Part shown: piece by piece, positions 1 through 11,351 of the stretch
How the letters are laid out: every line of letters starts with the position of its first letter
Numbering within the stretch: the stretch's first letter is position 1
Origin: Argyresthia goedartella
Lineage: Eukaryota > Arthropoda > Insecta > Lepidoptera > Argyresthiidae
Direction of reading: 5' to 3'
Length of the DNA stretch: 64,000 nucleotides
Assembly (NCBI GenBank): GCA_949825045.1
Contig: OX463815.1
Span: 29,441,356 to 29,505,355, forward strand
The notes under the pieces: model-generated
Told to the model about the DNA's origin: nothing
The model's input: the letters and a program-made list of their open reading frames with translations, nothing else
Databases searched by the model: none
Made by a program: the position numbers and the translations under genes

Positions 1-46
1 AATCTAATTTGTAACAAAATGAAATAACAGAATTTTCATACTTTAG

Positions 47-190
47 GCCCTGTTCCACCCTTCGTGCTTCACATGCAGCGAGTGTGAGGAGCTCCTTGTG
101 GAATTGGCGTATTGTTCTCTGGACGGAAGGCTGTACTGCGCCAGACATTATGCGGAGCGCTTGAAACCTAGGTGCACCGCCTGTGATGAG
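47..190 (+). CDS. Lmpt: Limpet exon: rest of LIM1 and first zinc pair of LIM2 (long isoform)
   Basis: This 144-bp exon (48 codons, phase 0 at both ends) is bounded by a TTTAG acceptor and a GAG|GTTAGT donor. It reads [13 protein letters not shown], then an LYCARH pair, then CTACDE. These are zinc ligands three to eight of LIM1 and the opening CX2C of LIM2. The LLVxLxY and YAERLKPRC wording is typical of LIM1 in the Prickle/Testin/Limpet group. The exon joins the one at 18940 in frame, giving CDE-LIFSGEYTKAM, so the second LIM is rebuilt exactly. The first CX2C of LIM1 and any PET domain must be in exons before the window. A Prickle or Testin gene is excluded by the FHL-type LIM domains that follow. 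Confidence 0.9.
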
Positions 191-2590
191 GTTAGTAAAT
201 GTATAATTAATTATAATTAGATTACGTTTAATTGAGTGCAACACCATCGCACGGTAATAGTTGCAGGTTACAGAGTTTCAGCGATGAAACATGTATAAAC
301 CTGTTATATAGGTACATATTATGAATGTAGGGTTTAGACTAGAGTAAGTAAGCCATGATATCCAGAGCTGATTGCCAACCTCAGTAGTGGAGAGGCTTAT
401 AGATACAGGGTGTGGCGGAAACCTGTAGGTGGTCTTTGGGGTTAGGTATTACATAGAGTAATTATTAAATCATTCTGAACAACTTCCACTATGAAACCTA
501 TTTGATGATCAGAGCTCTCTCTGATATTACTCTCCATATCACCTTACCTATCTATCAGTATAGGTGTAGTAGGTGTACATCAATAGGTTAAGTATGCTCG
601 GTCTATTTAGAATGAAACCGTTGCGATCCCAAAAGGAACCAAACAATTGCAACAACTAAACCACAACACAGTTTATTTTGGTCCTTCGAGCGCCTCTTCC
701 TTTACGTCTTGACATTTAGTGGTGGACATGTCTAGCGAATTATCTGTCTCCCATCCGTTTGAACTGTATCCCTTATATATAAACTTTAATAATGATTTCC
801 ACGATGGAATAATACTAGGACTTATCTTTGTCCCACAAGACGCGGCAGAGGCAATATGTTTTAACGCGCGTGCCGACTTATTTCAAAGAACGCCGATACT
901 CACTCAAAGAAAGCCGCTTCGAGCGTACACCTGCAAGTGAATTTGCTAGTTTGTGTCGAAGCGCGCCGCCCGTTATATTAGCTTACTATAAATTGACAGG
1001 TGACAGGACAAGTTACGAGCTGCAAATAGTTGTTATTAAATCATTGCGCTTAGCTAAAATAGGTGTGATAGTTATCTTCGTCTAATGCGTTACATCAACA
1101 TTCCTTGCACACGTGAAGCCCCAAGCCTAAAACCTCAGCAGCTCATATCTATCTTCAGACCAGTCCAATCTATTAAGAATGCTTCTTATTTTAACCTATC
1201 ACGTCAGAACGCTGATATAGGTCGAAAGCATAATTAGAATTATGTACTAACTATAGGCAATGTATGTATACCTATGACGACGAGTATAACTGACATTATT
1301 ATAAATTGCACCAGTTGCATCCATTGATGCAATGGGAATTGGCTGCACGCTCAACGATGTACGATTGTATTTTGGGTCTTATTACAAAGGACTAATGACC
1401 GCATGTGCGCGGACTGTCGCTCAAACAAATAGTGCCGCTCAAATGTCATAGTGCCGCTGTTGAGAAACTGACTCTAAGCGTCAATCAAATGTTGAGTTAT
1501 CGGTTTGGAATCCGCGTTTAAAAGTTTCTGGTTACAGCCCGTAGCATGCCCCTGTATGCCATGCATACAAAAATGTAACAAAAACGTTTAAAATTCTCGG
1601 TAACCGCGAGTCGCGGGGTATGCCGGGGGTAGGGCGTTTTCAACTGTTTTCAATGCGCAAGATCTTTGTAAATTGTTTTTTGCCACCTTTGGTCTCTGTA
1701 CTGTAAAACTTATTTTTTATGGTTTTGTACCTAAAGAACTTCTCATCTTTCTATCGAACAACCTATCTGTCTTCTTCTTAAATCCCACGAAGCTTCTTAG
1801 CCAACGTAAAAGCAATAGGTAGGACCTTCTCTACAAGAAAATACACAATTTTCTCGAATCAAAGAGAGGAAATTCTCCCAGCAGATCTGTCTTCGTCTAG
1901 GCGTTCCTTATCGAGGCCGTCCCGCCGTCTCCGTCTGTTCTTCCTTCACGTCGTCCATACCCATCAATGAAATTATAAAGCACGCCAGTATGGTATGCGG
2001 TGCGGCAGAGAAACAAAAATAAACTTAACATATCCAGTAGTTAGCCCACACCTATAACACTTCAGTATGGAGAGGTACTCCACCGATATTGGCCGCGTTT
2101 TAATATTTAACTTTTAACGATCAAACCGAACGAACGACAGCAAATTGTGGTACCAAACTCGGTGAGTAGTTAATTCCGATAAATACACAGGTCGTACAAT
2201 ATTGATTGAGAAGTATCGGGATTCAGAATGTTACTTTCATATGTCACGTTATCTGTTGAAACTGTACGATTCCCAAAATTAGTCTGGATTCTCTGCAAGC
2301 GTTATTGCTAATCAGGAATGCTTGTGGTTAAAGGTTGCATGTACATATCTACACGTTCATCTCTAACCACATTCAAGGCTTAGGCTCGTAAGAACTCTAC
2401 CTGCAATATACAAACATGATGTCATAGTCTTAGGAACCTGAAACAGCGGCATCGCAAATACTCGAGATGATTTGTTCGTACAGCTCTATAATAGTCATAA
2501 TTTGAAGTTCTAAGCATGGTATTAAATTTATGAGCGACGAAGCGCCTCCGACTCAGCTTGGGGAAAACTGCTTCCGTGTGTCCGTATGTC
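191..2590. other. Intronic stretch without recognised genes
   Basis: First part of the 18.7-kb LIM1-LIM2 intron. Short open frames at 719-1085 have no family features and overlap each other in different frames. I see no RNA gene or clear mobile element, only AT-rich unique-looking sequence up to the tandem array at 2593. Confidence 0.6.
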
Positions 2591-2592
2591 CG

Positions 2593-2799
2593 GATTTCCG
2601 GCTATTCTCCTCTACAGATTACATTTCCGGCTATTCTCCTCTACAGATTACATTTCCGGCTATTCTCCTCTACAGATTACATTTCCGGCTATTCTCCTCT
2701 ACAGATTACATTTCCGGCTATTCTCCTCTACAGATTACATTTCCGGCTATTCTCCTCTACAGATTACATTTCCGGCTATTCTCCTCTACAGATTACATT
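2593..2799. repeat. 29-bp minisatellite, 7 nearly identical units
   Basis: Seven head-to-tail units, each starting TTCCGGCTATTCTCC and ending CTACAGATTACA. Because 29 is not a multiple of three and no frame meets a stop, all three forward frames stay open, which creates three overlapping 84-99 codon frames with the same circularly permuted peptide. The units are identical as far as I can read, so expansion is recent. There are no spacers, so it is not a CRISPR array. It lies in intron 1 of Limpet. Confidence 0.95.
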
Positions 2800-2924
2800 T
2801 CTCAACCGATTCTCGTGAATTTCGTTTGATAATTGTATAGAATTCTTTTGTCGATACTTTTTTTTTTTTTTTCAAAATGGCGGAGTATTGGGTTTTAAAA
2901 TGTAAAAAAGGCTTGTTTTTAAAC

Positions 2925-3215
2925 GATCACCAAAAACGCACCTATTTCAATAAATTCGAAAAGACCGCCAGAATTAGTAAACGATCACCAAATTGTGTTT
3001 CGATTAATGATCACATGAACCTTCTTTTTATGTTTTGTGTACTTAAGTTTATGTTTTAAGTATTTTTTGTTGTTCTTACATGTTCAACCTAACACGAAGG
3101 ATAAAGGGAGCTTCGCTTTGCTCACCCCCTTTACCCTTCACCTAAGCTACCGCAGCATTTTGCCCTGATATTTTCAATCAGGAAAAAAATATTTTGGAGG
3201 TCATTAAAATTTTTC
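2925..3215. mobile_element. Foldback MITE with hairpin core (type A ends)
   Basis: Related to the copy at 40245-40570: both share GATCACCAAAAACGCACC blocks, a TTTATGTTTTAAGTATTTTT segment, and the core near 3095-3165 in which a GGGAGCTTCGCTTTGC / CACCCCC hairpin is followed by ACCTAAGCTACCGCAG and TTTTGCCCTGATATTT. The left ends contain GATCACCAAA and the right ends the complement TTTGG(T/A)G. There is no coding capacity. It looks like a non-autonomous DNA transposon. Confidence 0.6.
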
Positions 3216-3219
3216 TAAA

Positions 3220-4655
3220 AAAAAAAAAAAAATTGATTTCGTTAGTTTCGTGGAAACCGTGAGAGTGACATAGGCTATATAATTTTGGTGAAAAGCAATT
3301 TGGAAAATGCAGGTATTGTATGTAGATAACCAGGTGCATTCATATCTTTGTATGTTAGATGTTCAGCTTTCCACCAACGACACGCGAGGTCTACACGGAG
3401 CCACTGGTAAATATATTTTTGTACAATTTGCAGAGGCTAATCGAGTGTAATGGACGTCTGCATACTCACGATTCAGGTCAGGTAGGTACTTGCTTGTGTC
3501 AGTCATAAATTGTTGATATGAAGCGAAAGCTATCGCTAACGTATGATAAACGGTGAACAGGTGTATTAATACTTTTAAATACAATCTTCGATCCACACTA
3601 GGATACCAAATATACCAGTAGCAATGTGGTCCATTCAGCAACTTAATTTTTGCCAAGAACGTGTTGTTACGGCAAAAGCTTTTTGGCGTTACCTACACCG
3701 TGACGCGGAAATACGCCCCAGCAATGTCGAGACAGTTAAAACCGGCTCTCGATCTCTGGAGAAGTGTGTGTGATCGATCTCTTTGATGTGGCCTGTCTCT
3801 GGCTGTCCACCACATTGCTTGTAGTCGCGGATCGGCGCTGCATTAAATATAATTGTCGCTTGGACACGCGACAAGGAACAGTGTTAGTTTAGTTACCCGT
3901 TGGGCGCACGACAAGACGGAAGAGACCACTATACGTGCCTCTTACCTGCCATCCTGGCCGCCGAGAAATTATAAAAGTTGAAATTTAAAAATCGAAACCT
4001 ATTCGAAATTTGAATATATTTGGGCGCGATTTTCCGAAGTCAGCTTTGAAAGTGAGTTCTGAAAGCGTGTACTGCTCTGCATAGAAGGATTTTCAGGGTT
4101 ATTGTGAGTGATTTTGTTTGTAGGGTATTCCAATTTCCTAATTCCAGCCAAAATTATTAGTAGTCCTACTTAGTCAGTCCTTGTAGTTGCTTAAAAACTT
4201 CTATTAACTATACTTGTTCCAGGAACTATAGCATATTTTCCTTCACTTCCGGTCGCCCAAGTGCGAATGTGGTAACTCGATCCCTAAGTAATAAATCATG
4301 AAATATACAGGGTACTTTATTAGCTAACCAAGTATTGGGGCATGAAACTACATTATAAAAAATAAAAATAAAACATTTGCGAACATATGGTGTTCATCAT
4401 TTGATGAATATTTGGTCACCTCGGTATTGATATGTGTAGTGTGTAGTACTTTGATAGAATTATCGTGTTATCTCACTAGCCCCAGGTTAACACTTACCTC
4501 AAGTGGGTTTTATTTATTATTTGTATGAAATTAACAGGTATTTGTTACAATTCCTGGTAATTAAAAAGACTTTAAATTATAATCAAAAAGACAGAAAAAA
4601 CATCGTAAGACCCAGAAATTAGTAAGAAGAGAAGAATAGTTCGCCTATTGAAACA
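3220..4655. other. Intronic stretch, nothing recognised
   Basis: Two minus-strand open frames near 3363-3874 have no domain features, and the rest is AT-rich. I see no RNA genes, splice-bounded exons or intact repeats here. Confidence 0.5.
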
Positions 4656-4656
4656 T

Positions 4657-4755
4657 AAACATATAGGCACATACATTGTTACTGGCCCAACACTAGGGTA
4701 CGACAAAGGGTATTGTCGTGGAAACCAGAAACAGCGACGACAATCTCTTTTGGTC
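4657..4755 (-). mobile_element. SINE S1 tail fragment
   Basis: A degenerate 3' part of the tRNA-derived SINE seen whole at 22374-22560: ATAGGCACATACATTGTTAC, then an ACACTAGGGTACGAC block and GGAAACCAGAAACAGCGACG. The tRNA-like head is missing. The orientation is inferred from the complete copy. Confidence 0.6.
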
Positions 4756-5537
4756 GATCCTTCTGAACAATTAGAATTAGATAACTTTGTGTATATATAA
4801 TCATAGAGTCTAATGTACCTTCTAAACTTCGGCTATGCTCTGACTCTACAGATTTAGCTACTCGGCGCTAGATGGCGCTATAAGCTCTAATATTATTCAA
4901 AAAGAAAAATTGGCTCGGATGAACAATCGACAACTCAATGTTTGACGGATACTCAAATGCATGTTGTCACTAGTATGATATTTCAGCGGCAGTTTATAAA
5001 TGCAGCTACCGACAATATTAGTTTCGTTCTATTTCCATTACGCATAAAAACTGTAGAGAGGAGATGCCTTCTCAAAAGTTTTGCTATAATGATTTAAAAT
5101 TCCGTGACGTAACTTTTAAACAACAGAAAGACGGATGGACGCATAGATAAACTTCTCTAATAGACTCTTTGTAAGATATCTACTCAAAAGACGCGTCTAT
5201 ACAAAAACCTGACAGACTAACAGATCAATAGTTATTACAAATAACCATTTTGTACTCTAGCCAAGTGTATGTTCACTTGAAATCGCAAAAGCATTAGCTA
5301 TAATTCGGCCAATTACCAAGTTTGATAGATCTCTCCCACAGACTTATGACGCGTTACGTGAGCGAGATATACATCCCACAGTTTAGTTGACCAAGTTATA
5401 TCGGGTGTCGGAACTTTGGCACTGCACGCCCGTCATTCACTCGACACTATGAGGATCACTAAATATTATTAGTTTCAATATCTGTATTGGTCTTCTAATA
5501 ACAGTTCGGTTGAGAATACTATTACATAGGGGCTACT

Positions 5538-5733
5538 ATTTAATCGCACATCAAAAATACAGATTTTCACAACAAACAAGGGAGAGCAAAAACCCTTTTT
5601 TTTAGGTATTTTTGCTGTTCTTGTATGATCAACCTAATACGAAGGATAAAGGATTTACCCTTCACCTAAGCTACCGCAGTATTTTGCCCTGATATTTGCT
5701 GTGTAAATCAGTATAATTGATGTGCAGTTTAAT
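5538..5733. mobile_element. MITE with hairpin-type core (type B ends)
   Basis: Terminal inverted repeats are visible: TTTAATCGCACATCAAAAAT at the left and GATGTGCAGTTTAAT at the right. The middle holds a short version of the shared core (ACGAAGGATAAAGG, then ACCTAAGCTACCGCAGTA and TTTTGCCCTGATATTTGC). Other copies with the same ends are at 27356-27597 and 59211-59398. Confidence 0.7.
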
Positions 5734-5894
5734 ATTTCCCTTATATAGGTACACTGTACTGAACTGGATACTATGCAGGGTGTACCAAAGTGTAGTAAAA
5801 GGGTCATGGGCAATTTTGTACGAACTCTGGGACCCCTTTTTTCCAACATTGTCAAACTGTTATGAAACTCGTGTCATATGAAATAATTCCTTAT

Positions 5895-6020
5895 AATAAT
5901 AATACCTTGGACACTATTGACAGACATTGATCTCGCCCCAAACTAGGATTCCCTGTATCTTGGATACCAGACAACGATACAAATACTTATATAGATAAAT
6001 ATTATACTTAGATAGATAAA
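5895..6020 (-). mobile_element. SINE S2 tail fragment
   Basis: Contains ATAATACCTTGGACACTATT, GATCTCGCCCCAAACTAGGA and ATACAGATAGATAAA-like blocks that match the complement of the tail of the SINE at 36013-36270. The tRNA-like head is absent, so this is a truncated copy in the minus orientation. Confidence 0.65.
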
Positions 6021-6654
6021 CAACCAAAAAATATCGGAAATAAAACCACTGAAATCAGCATTTTTCATAATTTTGTGCAGAAGATTTTTTTACTTCCCAT
6101 TGTCCTATGATGTGTATATTTTACTAAACAATACCAGTATATTGATAAATCAGGTTTTTTCTTTTTAGGCGTAAATTCTAAATTTGATGCGGAACCCTAT
6201 ATGTGCGAAGTCCGATACGCACTTGGTCAATTTTTATCTTGCAATATTTGATTACAAACAGACAGACTGACTGAGCCCGCGACAGGGGAAACTAAATAAA
6301 GCTATAAAAAGATGTTGAAAATGGAACCATACACCGATCAAGAAATGTCGGAATCTCTAAGGATTCTCCGCCGGAGCCGGAGCTGTCAATTTAGTTCGTT
6401 AGTTAGCTAGTTTAGTTCGACATCTTGAGGTTGTATGTCTAGTATGTAGTACGGCACGTCTGTGACGCGTGTGTACGTACGTCTGCTGAGCTCGGAACGT
6501 CCACCATTCCACACAATTTGCCCACTCGGCTACCTGGATGTCTGTAAGCCAACACTTACGATTACGACGATGGAAAACATCGCGAGGAAACTTTTCCACA
6601 GCCGCGGCGTTGGGCTAGCCCCCTGAACAATGGAATATTTAATAACTGATTTAA

Positions 6655-6735
6655 CATGGGCGAAACTGTGCCTCCGCCACCCCGAATGGGACGTGACGCG
6701 ATATTAAAAAAAAAGTGGGCTGCTTTTTTGTAACA
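6655..6735 (+). repeat. Interspersed repeat R4 (GTGCCTCTGCCACCCC type)
   Basis: GTGCCTCCGCCACCCCGAAT followed by GGGACGTGACGC. The same words recur at 24575, 33668, 42353 and 49934, and on the other strand at about 37240, 58868 and 63900. It is a short dispersed repeat, probably the tail of a SINE or LINE. It has no coding capacity. Confidence 0.55.
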
Positions 6736-6894
6736 TTTTCTTGTTGCTTGCATTTCGTAAAAGTCGAAAGGGAGAAATAGCTCAGAAGGATCTGAACACG
6801 CGACTTCTAGTTTGTTCAAACCTTCGACCACGTCACAGAGGTCACTAAAAGTAAAACTAAACAAAATACAATGCCTAGTAACAGCAGTCCCCCT

Positions 6895-7015
6895 GGTTCC
6901 GTCTGACCCGCCGCAGTCCACTGCGCACGGCCCGCTGTGACGTCATCGGCGCACGCGCAGGTATCGGGTTTCCCGCGCTTTTCGCGCCGCCCGCCCAACC
7001 GCCCAACGCGGCTGT
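6895..7015. promoter_or_regulatory. CpG-rich patch with a consensus CRE and two E2F-like sites
   Basis: In AT-rich surroundings this ~120-bp patch is GC-rich with many CpGs. It contains the full palindromic CRE TGACGTCA at 6938-6945 and adjacent E2F-like words TTTCCCGCGC (6969-6978) and TTTTCGCGCC (6979-6988). This resembles the two other CpG-rich patches in the gene that do sit next to coding starts (18180 and 32080). I see no convincing first coding exon beside it on either strand, so it may be a promoter with a non-coding exon, an enhancer, or chance. Confidence 0.35.
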
Positions 7016-7134
7016 ATACTTTCACTACCAACAAACGACCTTGCCTCTTGGAATGTGCTATTTTTGAAAATTGCATTTATGATGTGCAAGCACGCTCTAC
7101 ATGCTGGTATGACTCGTATTACAGATAAACTCGT

Positions 7135-7235
7135 ATTTTTAGGACATACATTGCTTCTGGCCCCACGCTAGGATACACAGTGCCGAGGCAACCAGATACA
7201 GCGATGTCAAAGTCATACAAACATTAAAGACTCAA
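7135..7235 (-). mobile_element. SINE S1 tail fragment
   Basis: AGGACATACATTGCTTCTGG, CCCCACGCTAGGATACACAG and GCAACCAGATACAGCGATGT match the tail of the S1 SINE (complete plus copy at 22374-22560). Head absent. Confidence 0.65.
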
Positions 7236-8101
7236 GACCCGTGTTTTTATTCTTCTTCCCCGGTCTCAAACTTGTACATCAATTCGCTCCATTAATTTGT
7301 CTGTGAAATAAAAAGTATGAAAAATACTCCTTCGTCCTCGTTATTTACGTCCAGCCAGGTGACTGTCTGCCCATTTTTTAGCCTCACCTGACAAGCCTCT
7401 GGTTTGTATAACCAAATAGTCATCAGTTGGTGATATCCGAAACCCGAACCTATCGCGGAATGCCAAACCCAATCATTCCGGGTAAAACAGAACAATTTGG
7501 TTTGAAGGAAGATATCTCTTATTACAGATAAGCTCGCCTTTGTACACAAATTTAGTGTATATCTTGTTGTCTTTGTATTATTTGTGTGCAATAAAGAAAT
7601 CATGAATTATTATGAACAACCTCTGTGATTCAGATGTCGAGGATTTAATTCCCAATCGAAGTGAAATTTGAAAAAAGCAGGTTCAGAATTGTACAATTCT
7701 TTGAGCGTTAATTTGTTAACATGTTTTTTTGGCACCCAGACCTATAGTCGATAGGATTCTGGCAGTAAGACGTTATAAATTCTTGTTCATGCCTTTTAAT
7801 TTATGTATTGGCCCGCGCATTTGAACTGAAATGAGTATTTGTTCTAATTCTATTACGACAAATAAATGATCTTTATTATAAGATAAACGAATCTTATATT
7901 ATATCTCACGTCATAATGTTTGATCTTGGGAAGCACTCTTAAAGTATCAGTGCGTATTTTTAGCGCTTTTCTCACACAACAAAATATAATAACAACACTT
8001 CTTCACACCTGAAGTGAATTCTCATCAAATCATTCGCGTGTCATATGTATGCACAAACATAGCAACACGCCTTTTCCGCTTAACCAGTTCAATGCTCCGT
8101 T

Positions 8102-8146
8102 TTGCATGACAGAGGAAAGCCTCTGACAGCAAAAACTGTCATGCAA
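8102..8146. repeat. Small perfect stem-loop
   Basis: TTGCATGACAG at 8102-8112 pairs exactly with CTGTCATGCAA at 8136-8146, and inside the loop AGAGG can pair with CCTCT. It lies about 300 bp upstream of the orphan coding module. The stem is too short for a typical animal pre-miRNA. Confidence 0.5.
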
Positions 8147-8455
8147 GTTGATTACAATACAGGCGAATGCAAGCGGTGCGGGAGCGGGGCGTCTCCTCAC
8201 CTCAAACATCACTAATGACAAGACGAATACGGCGTTATCTATCAACGGAATAAATCAATGAGTGCGAACCGACAACAATAAAGTCATCAGCCTTGGATAG
8301 AAACACATACGCGACAGCTCATATAACCGTTACGTCTGGCCACTTCGCCAAACTCATCTAAATGTGGACTCAAACCGTTGGCACGCTAATCACTTTTATT
8401 TCAGTTCTTCAATTCTTGTCTCAGTGCTCTACCGCTGCACCCACACTCGCCCCAG

Positions 8456-9225
8456 GTCCCATCCTGCACCCGTTCATCTGCATCACAAAATATCTCCCCC
8501 GCCCCGCCTACGCTCCCGTTTCCTGTAAACAAAGTGACTGGTGATTCTATAATGGGATTGGTGTTCTCCGCAATTCTGGCGTACACAGGCACGCTGGAGG
8601 CGATGGAGGTGATGAAGCACATCATGGCGGGGATGGTGCCGGAAGCTGAGCCCGACTTCCGGGAGCTGGTTGAGCACTATAAGAAACTGCTGCAGCAGGC
8701 AACGAACGCTACAACAAACTCCGACTGGACCCGCAGCTCCGGCCAGGGCTACCTCTGCCTCACGGAGAATGACATCGGCGCCCTAGAGTCAGCAGCCATC
8801 AAATACTACGACGGAAGCCAATCAGACTCCGTGGCTATCCTCTTCTCAACAAAAATATCCAGCTTCGGCCAAGACTCCGTAGACAGCACCAACTCGCTAT
8901 CCAACGTTAGCAAACCGGAAAGGTACACGAGCACCACGAAGACTCTCATATCGAACACTTCAGAGTCGATCAATGTCGGCCGACACAAATCAACTACAGA
9001 GTCTTATGAAAACCTTTCAGATCCTCCTTTCTTGGGAGATTCTTCCGAGCATAGCCCACAAGATGATGAAGGAAGCGTAGACGAGAAATCTGACAAGAAT
9101 GAGAAACTGACCTGGCATTACCGCCCCTTGAGTCCTGTTCCGACACCACTGCCCGAAATACAATTCCAGTCATTCGACGGCCCCGACAAGAGAGGAAGTG
9201 CTACGTACAGCGAAGATTTTCTAAG
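8456..9225 (+). CDS. Unrecognised coding exon in Limpet intron 1 (5' boundary uncertain)
   Basis: The frame is open with GC-rich third positions. It reads VTGDSIMGLVFSAILAYTG, TLEAMEVMKHIMAG, EPDFRELVEHYKKLLQQA, then a Ser/Thr-rich low-complexity tract and WHYRPLSPVPTPLPEIQF. It ends at CTAAG|GTTACT in phase 2, which fits the next exon at 9427. The left end is not certain: acceptors at 8404 (TTATTTCAG) and 8455 (CCCCAG) are both phase 0 and match the phase-0 end of the LIM1 exon, whereas AAAG at 8534 and ACAG at 8588 would be phase 1. I do not recognise the family. It could be an alternative C-terminal half or cassette of long Limpet, or a nested gene whose first exon I cannot place. No bona fide ATG is required inside this exon. 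Confidence 0.6.
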
Positions 9226-9426
9226 GTTACTGATGTCTATTGTTCGTTGTGCACCGTCACACACCTCATACGTAGTGTTTCATCAGCTCCGATCGCTAGT
9301 GACTTAGTTTACGCTCCATCAGCAGCAAGTAAGAAACCGTACATTGCTCATCGCATCCATGCATGAAGTTTGGCATCATCGCTTCACATGTACAAAAAAC
9401 CGACTCATAGTATTGTACATTTGTAG

Positions 9427-9907
9427 ATCACTTGACGGCATAAAGTACCGACCGTTGCAACGAAGCGACCCGAGTAACCGGCGGCGGAGTTACAAAAAGC
9501 GGCACTCGTCGTCGTCGACGTCCTCGCGAGAGTCGAGGGCTTCGCGCGAGGAGGAGCTAAAGATATTCACTTCGCTCGAAGAAGCTGAATTCGAACGTAT
9601 GAACAGCGACAACCCCGGCTGTGGGAGTGCTCCTAATCTAGCCGCGCATTCTTCTTCCAGAAGTCGGTCGAGAGAGAGTTCGAAGGAGCGCAGAAATGAG
9701 TCGTGGAGCATGGAAGGCATGGACAGCTCCGTTGAAGAGGCTGAGTTATTGAAGCCTCGGCTAAAGGACCTTCCAAAACTTGGGTCCTTTGAGGAGGAGA
9801 AGGCTGAGGACACGGTCGAGACCAGAGCTGGAACCACAGAAGAGACTAAGGTAACTGAGGAACAGGAGGAGGAGGAGGTAGAGGATTTCTGGGGTAGTGG
9901 AGAGTAG
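9427..9907 (+). CDS. Second exon of the unrecognised module (Arg/Ser- then Glu-rich, ends in stop)
   Basis: The acceptor ATTTGTAG at 9426 restores the frame (FLR-SLDGIKYRPLQ). It then reads RRRSYKKRHSSSSTSSRES, EELKIFTSLEEAEFERM, an RSRSRESSKERR block and an acidic tail ending VEDFWGSGE before TAG. Composition suggests a disordered, highly charged protein segment. An internal donor ACTAAG|GTAACT at 9850 is exactly phase 0 and could splice to the LIM2 exon (18940), which would make the module an in-frame cassette. The acidic composition continues past that donor to the stop, which suggests it is also a genuine C-terminus. An ATTAAA near 9970 followed by a GT-rich stretch could serve as a poly(A) signal. 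No family recognised. Confidence 0.6.
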
Positions 9908-9949
9908 CATTAACGTGGCACTGCAGTGTATATTGAAAGCTTGGAAAGC

Positions 9950-11350
9950 ATGACTGAATGTAAAATCTTATTAAATTATGATTCCCCTTTTGAATGTGTT
10001 TTCTTTACTTCCTTGCTTTAGAGAATTTTAGCACCTCATGAACAGGAGTGATGGCAATATTTCTATGACGTAGGCTCTACTCCGTTTGGCTTGTCGATTA
10101 GATGCATCTTCTTGATTTGATTTACCTAGAAGGCGTTTTCCAAATTCTGAATTGATATCACTGAAATGTAGAGAGAGACTTGAGATCAAAAGTTGCACAA
10201 ATTTTCTAAAAATAACTTCGACACGGTCGGTTGGGTGTGAGGACCTCGACCTAATTATGTCATTATGAGGATGGCACGGGGCCGACTAGAGTTAGGAATC
10301 ACCTTACTATTCTAAGACATGGGACCAATTATTTAGGCCAGTTTTAAAAGGACTAATACAAACTAAAATAAGACTAAACACTAGTTTCAATGCCACAAAC
10401 TTACTGGTCCGGTCTCGGCGACACTTTCGTCGAACATTGCTATGAGACACGAATGTTACTTCATACCGACGAATTAAGTTCCTGTTTTGACAGTTATGTT
10501 TGTGACTTCACATGCAACATCAAACAACATCGAATGTCTATTATTTTCCTCCCATTTCTAAGCTGCTAACGAATCTCCATTCAAAGCACTTGACGAGTAA
10601 AACATGAAAATATATGTTAGGTAACAGTACATACCACTTGTGCATTAAATTATTGTAGCTTATAATAATGGCGTAAGAGTGAGTATAGGCCCGTATCAGT
10701 TTTCCTAACATTGCTATCAGTACACAGAAAACATGTTATTTATTTAAACCCACAAGTTTGGTTTGGAGTCGCATGTCCAACACAAACAAATCTTTATTAT
10801 AGGAAACGCGTGGGTGTTGCGTGTTGACTATAGTTTTCTTGGAAACCTATGTTTGTATTTATAGTAAACCGAATATCTAACAAACAAACGAATCTATTTT
10901 CTAATACAGTCGATAGGTAAAAATGAGAGGTATAACCTCGACATAATTAATGTAATTTTGGGATATTGTTTAGGGATAGTTCGAGGTGTGGAATGTACAT
11001 TTTTGAGGAGTCTCGAGAGAGGCTTTTTGAGGAGAAACGAGAATTTCGTTTTGCCGGGCCTGGTTTATTTTTATAAGACTTCACCTTTGGGGATTTTTTT
11101 ACACTCCGACAATCAGCACAGGCTCCTCGAGGCTCCTCACAAATGGAAAATCCACACCTCAAATTATTCCCAAACATATCCCAAAATTTATTTGATTTGG
11201 AATTGTGTCCAGGTCGAAAGTACCTGCCGGTTGAACTATTAGTATTTCTAATAGTAAGGCAGACCTTATAGATAAACCGCGAGTTAAGCTCTAATCTCGA
11301 GTCAACATTGACATTTCATTTTTGAGAAAATCCTATTTTATGTACTACAT
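9950..11350. other. Intronic stretch, no gene seen
   Basis: Apart from a possible poly(A) region for the module just upstream, I see AT-rich sequence only. Around 10975-11165 GAGGAG/CTCCTC-rich words give overlapping open frames on both strands, which I do not believe are coding. Confidence 0.5.
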
Positions 11351-11351
11351 A

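Noticed and set aside
2593..2799. Regular repeats considered as a CRISPR array
   Set aside because: Units are contiguous without spacers and the genome is animal.
2530..2840. Three overlapping 84-99 codon open frames
   Set aside because: All are readings of the 29-bp tandem array in different frames; no start context, splice sites or family features.
6399..7128. Overlapping open frames near the CpG-rich patch
   Set aside because: No domain, signal peptide or in-phase splice partner; composition follows GC content.
8102..8146. Perfect hairpin considered as a microRNA precursor
   Set aside because: An 11-bp outer stem is too short for a Drosha/Dicer substrate.
8362..8544. Open frame with a signal-peptide-like start (MWTQTVGTLITFISVLQF)
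   Set aside because: Linking it to the downstream module would need a 64-bp intron with a weak donor and a poor pyrimidine tract; the region reads better as the acceptor region of the module.
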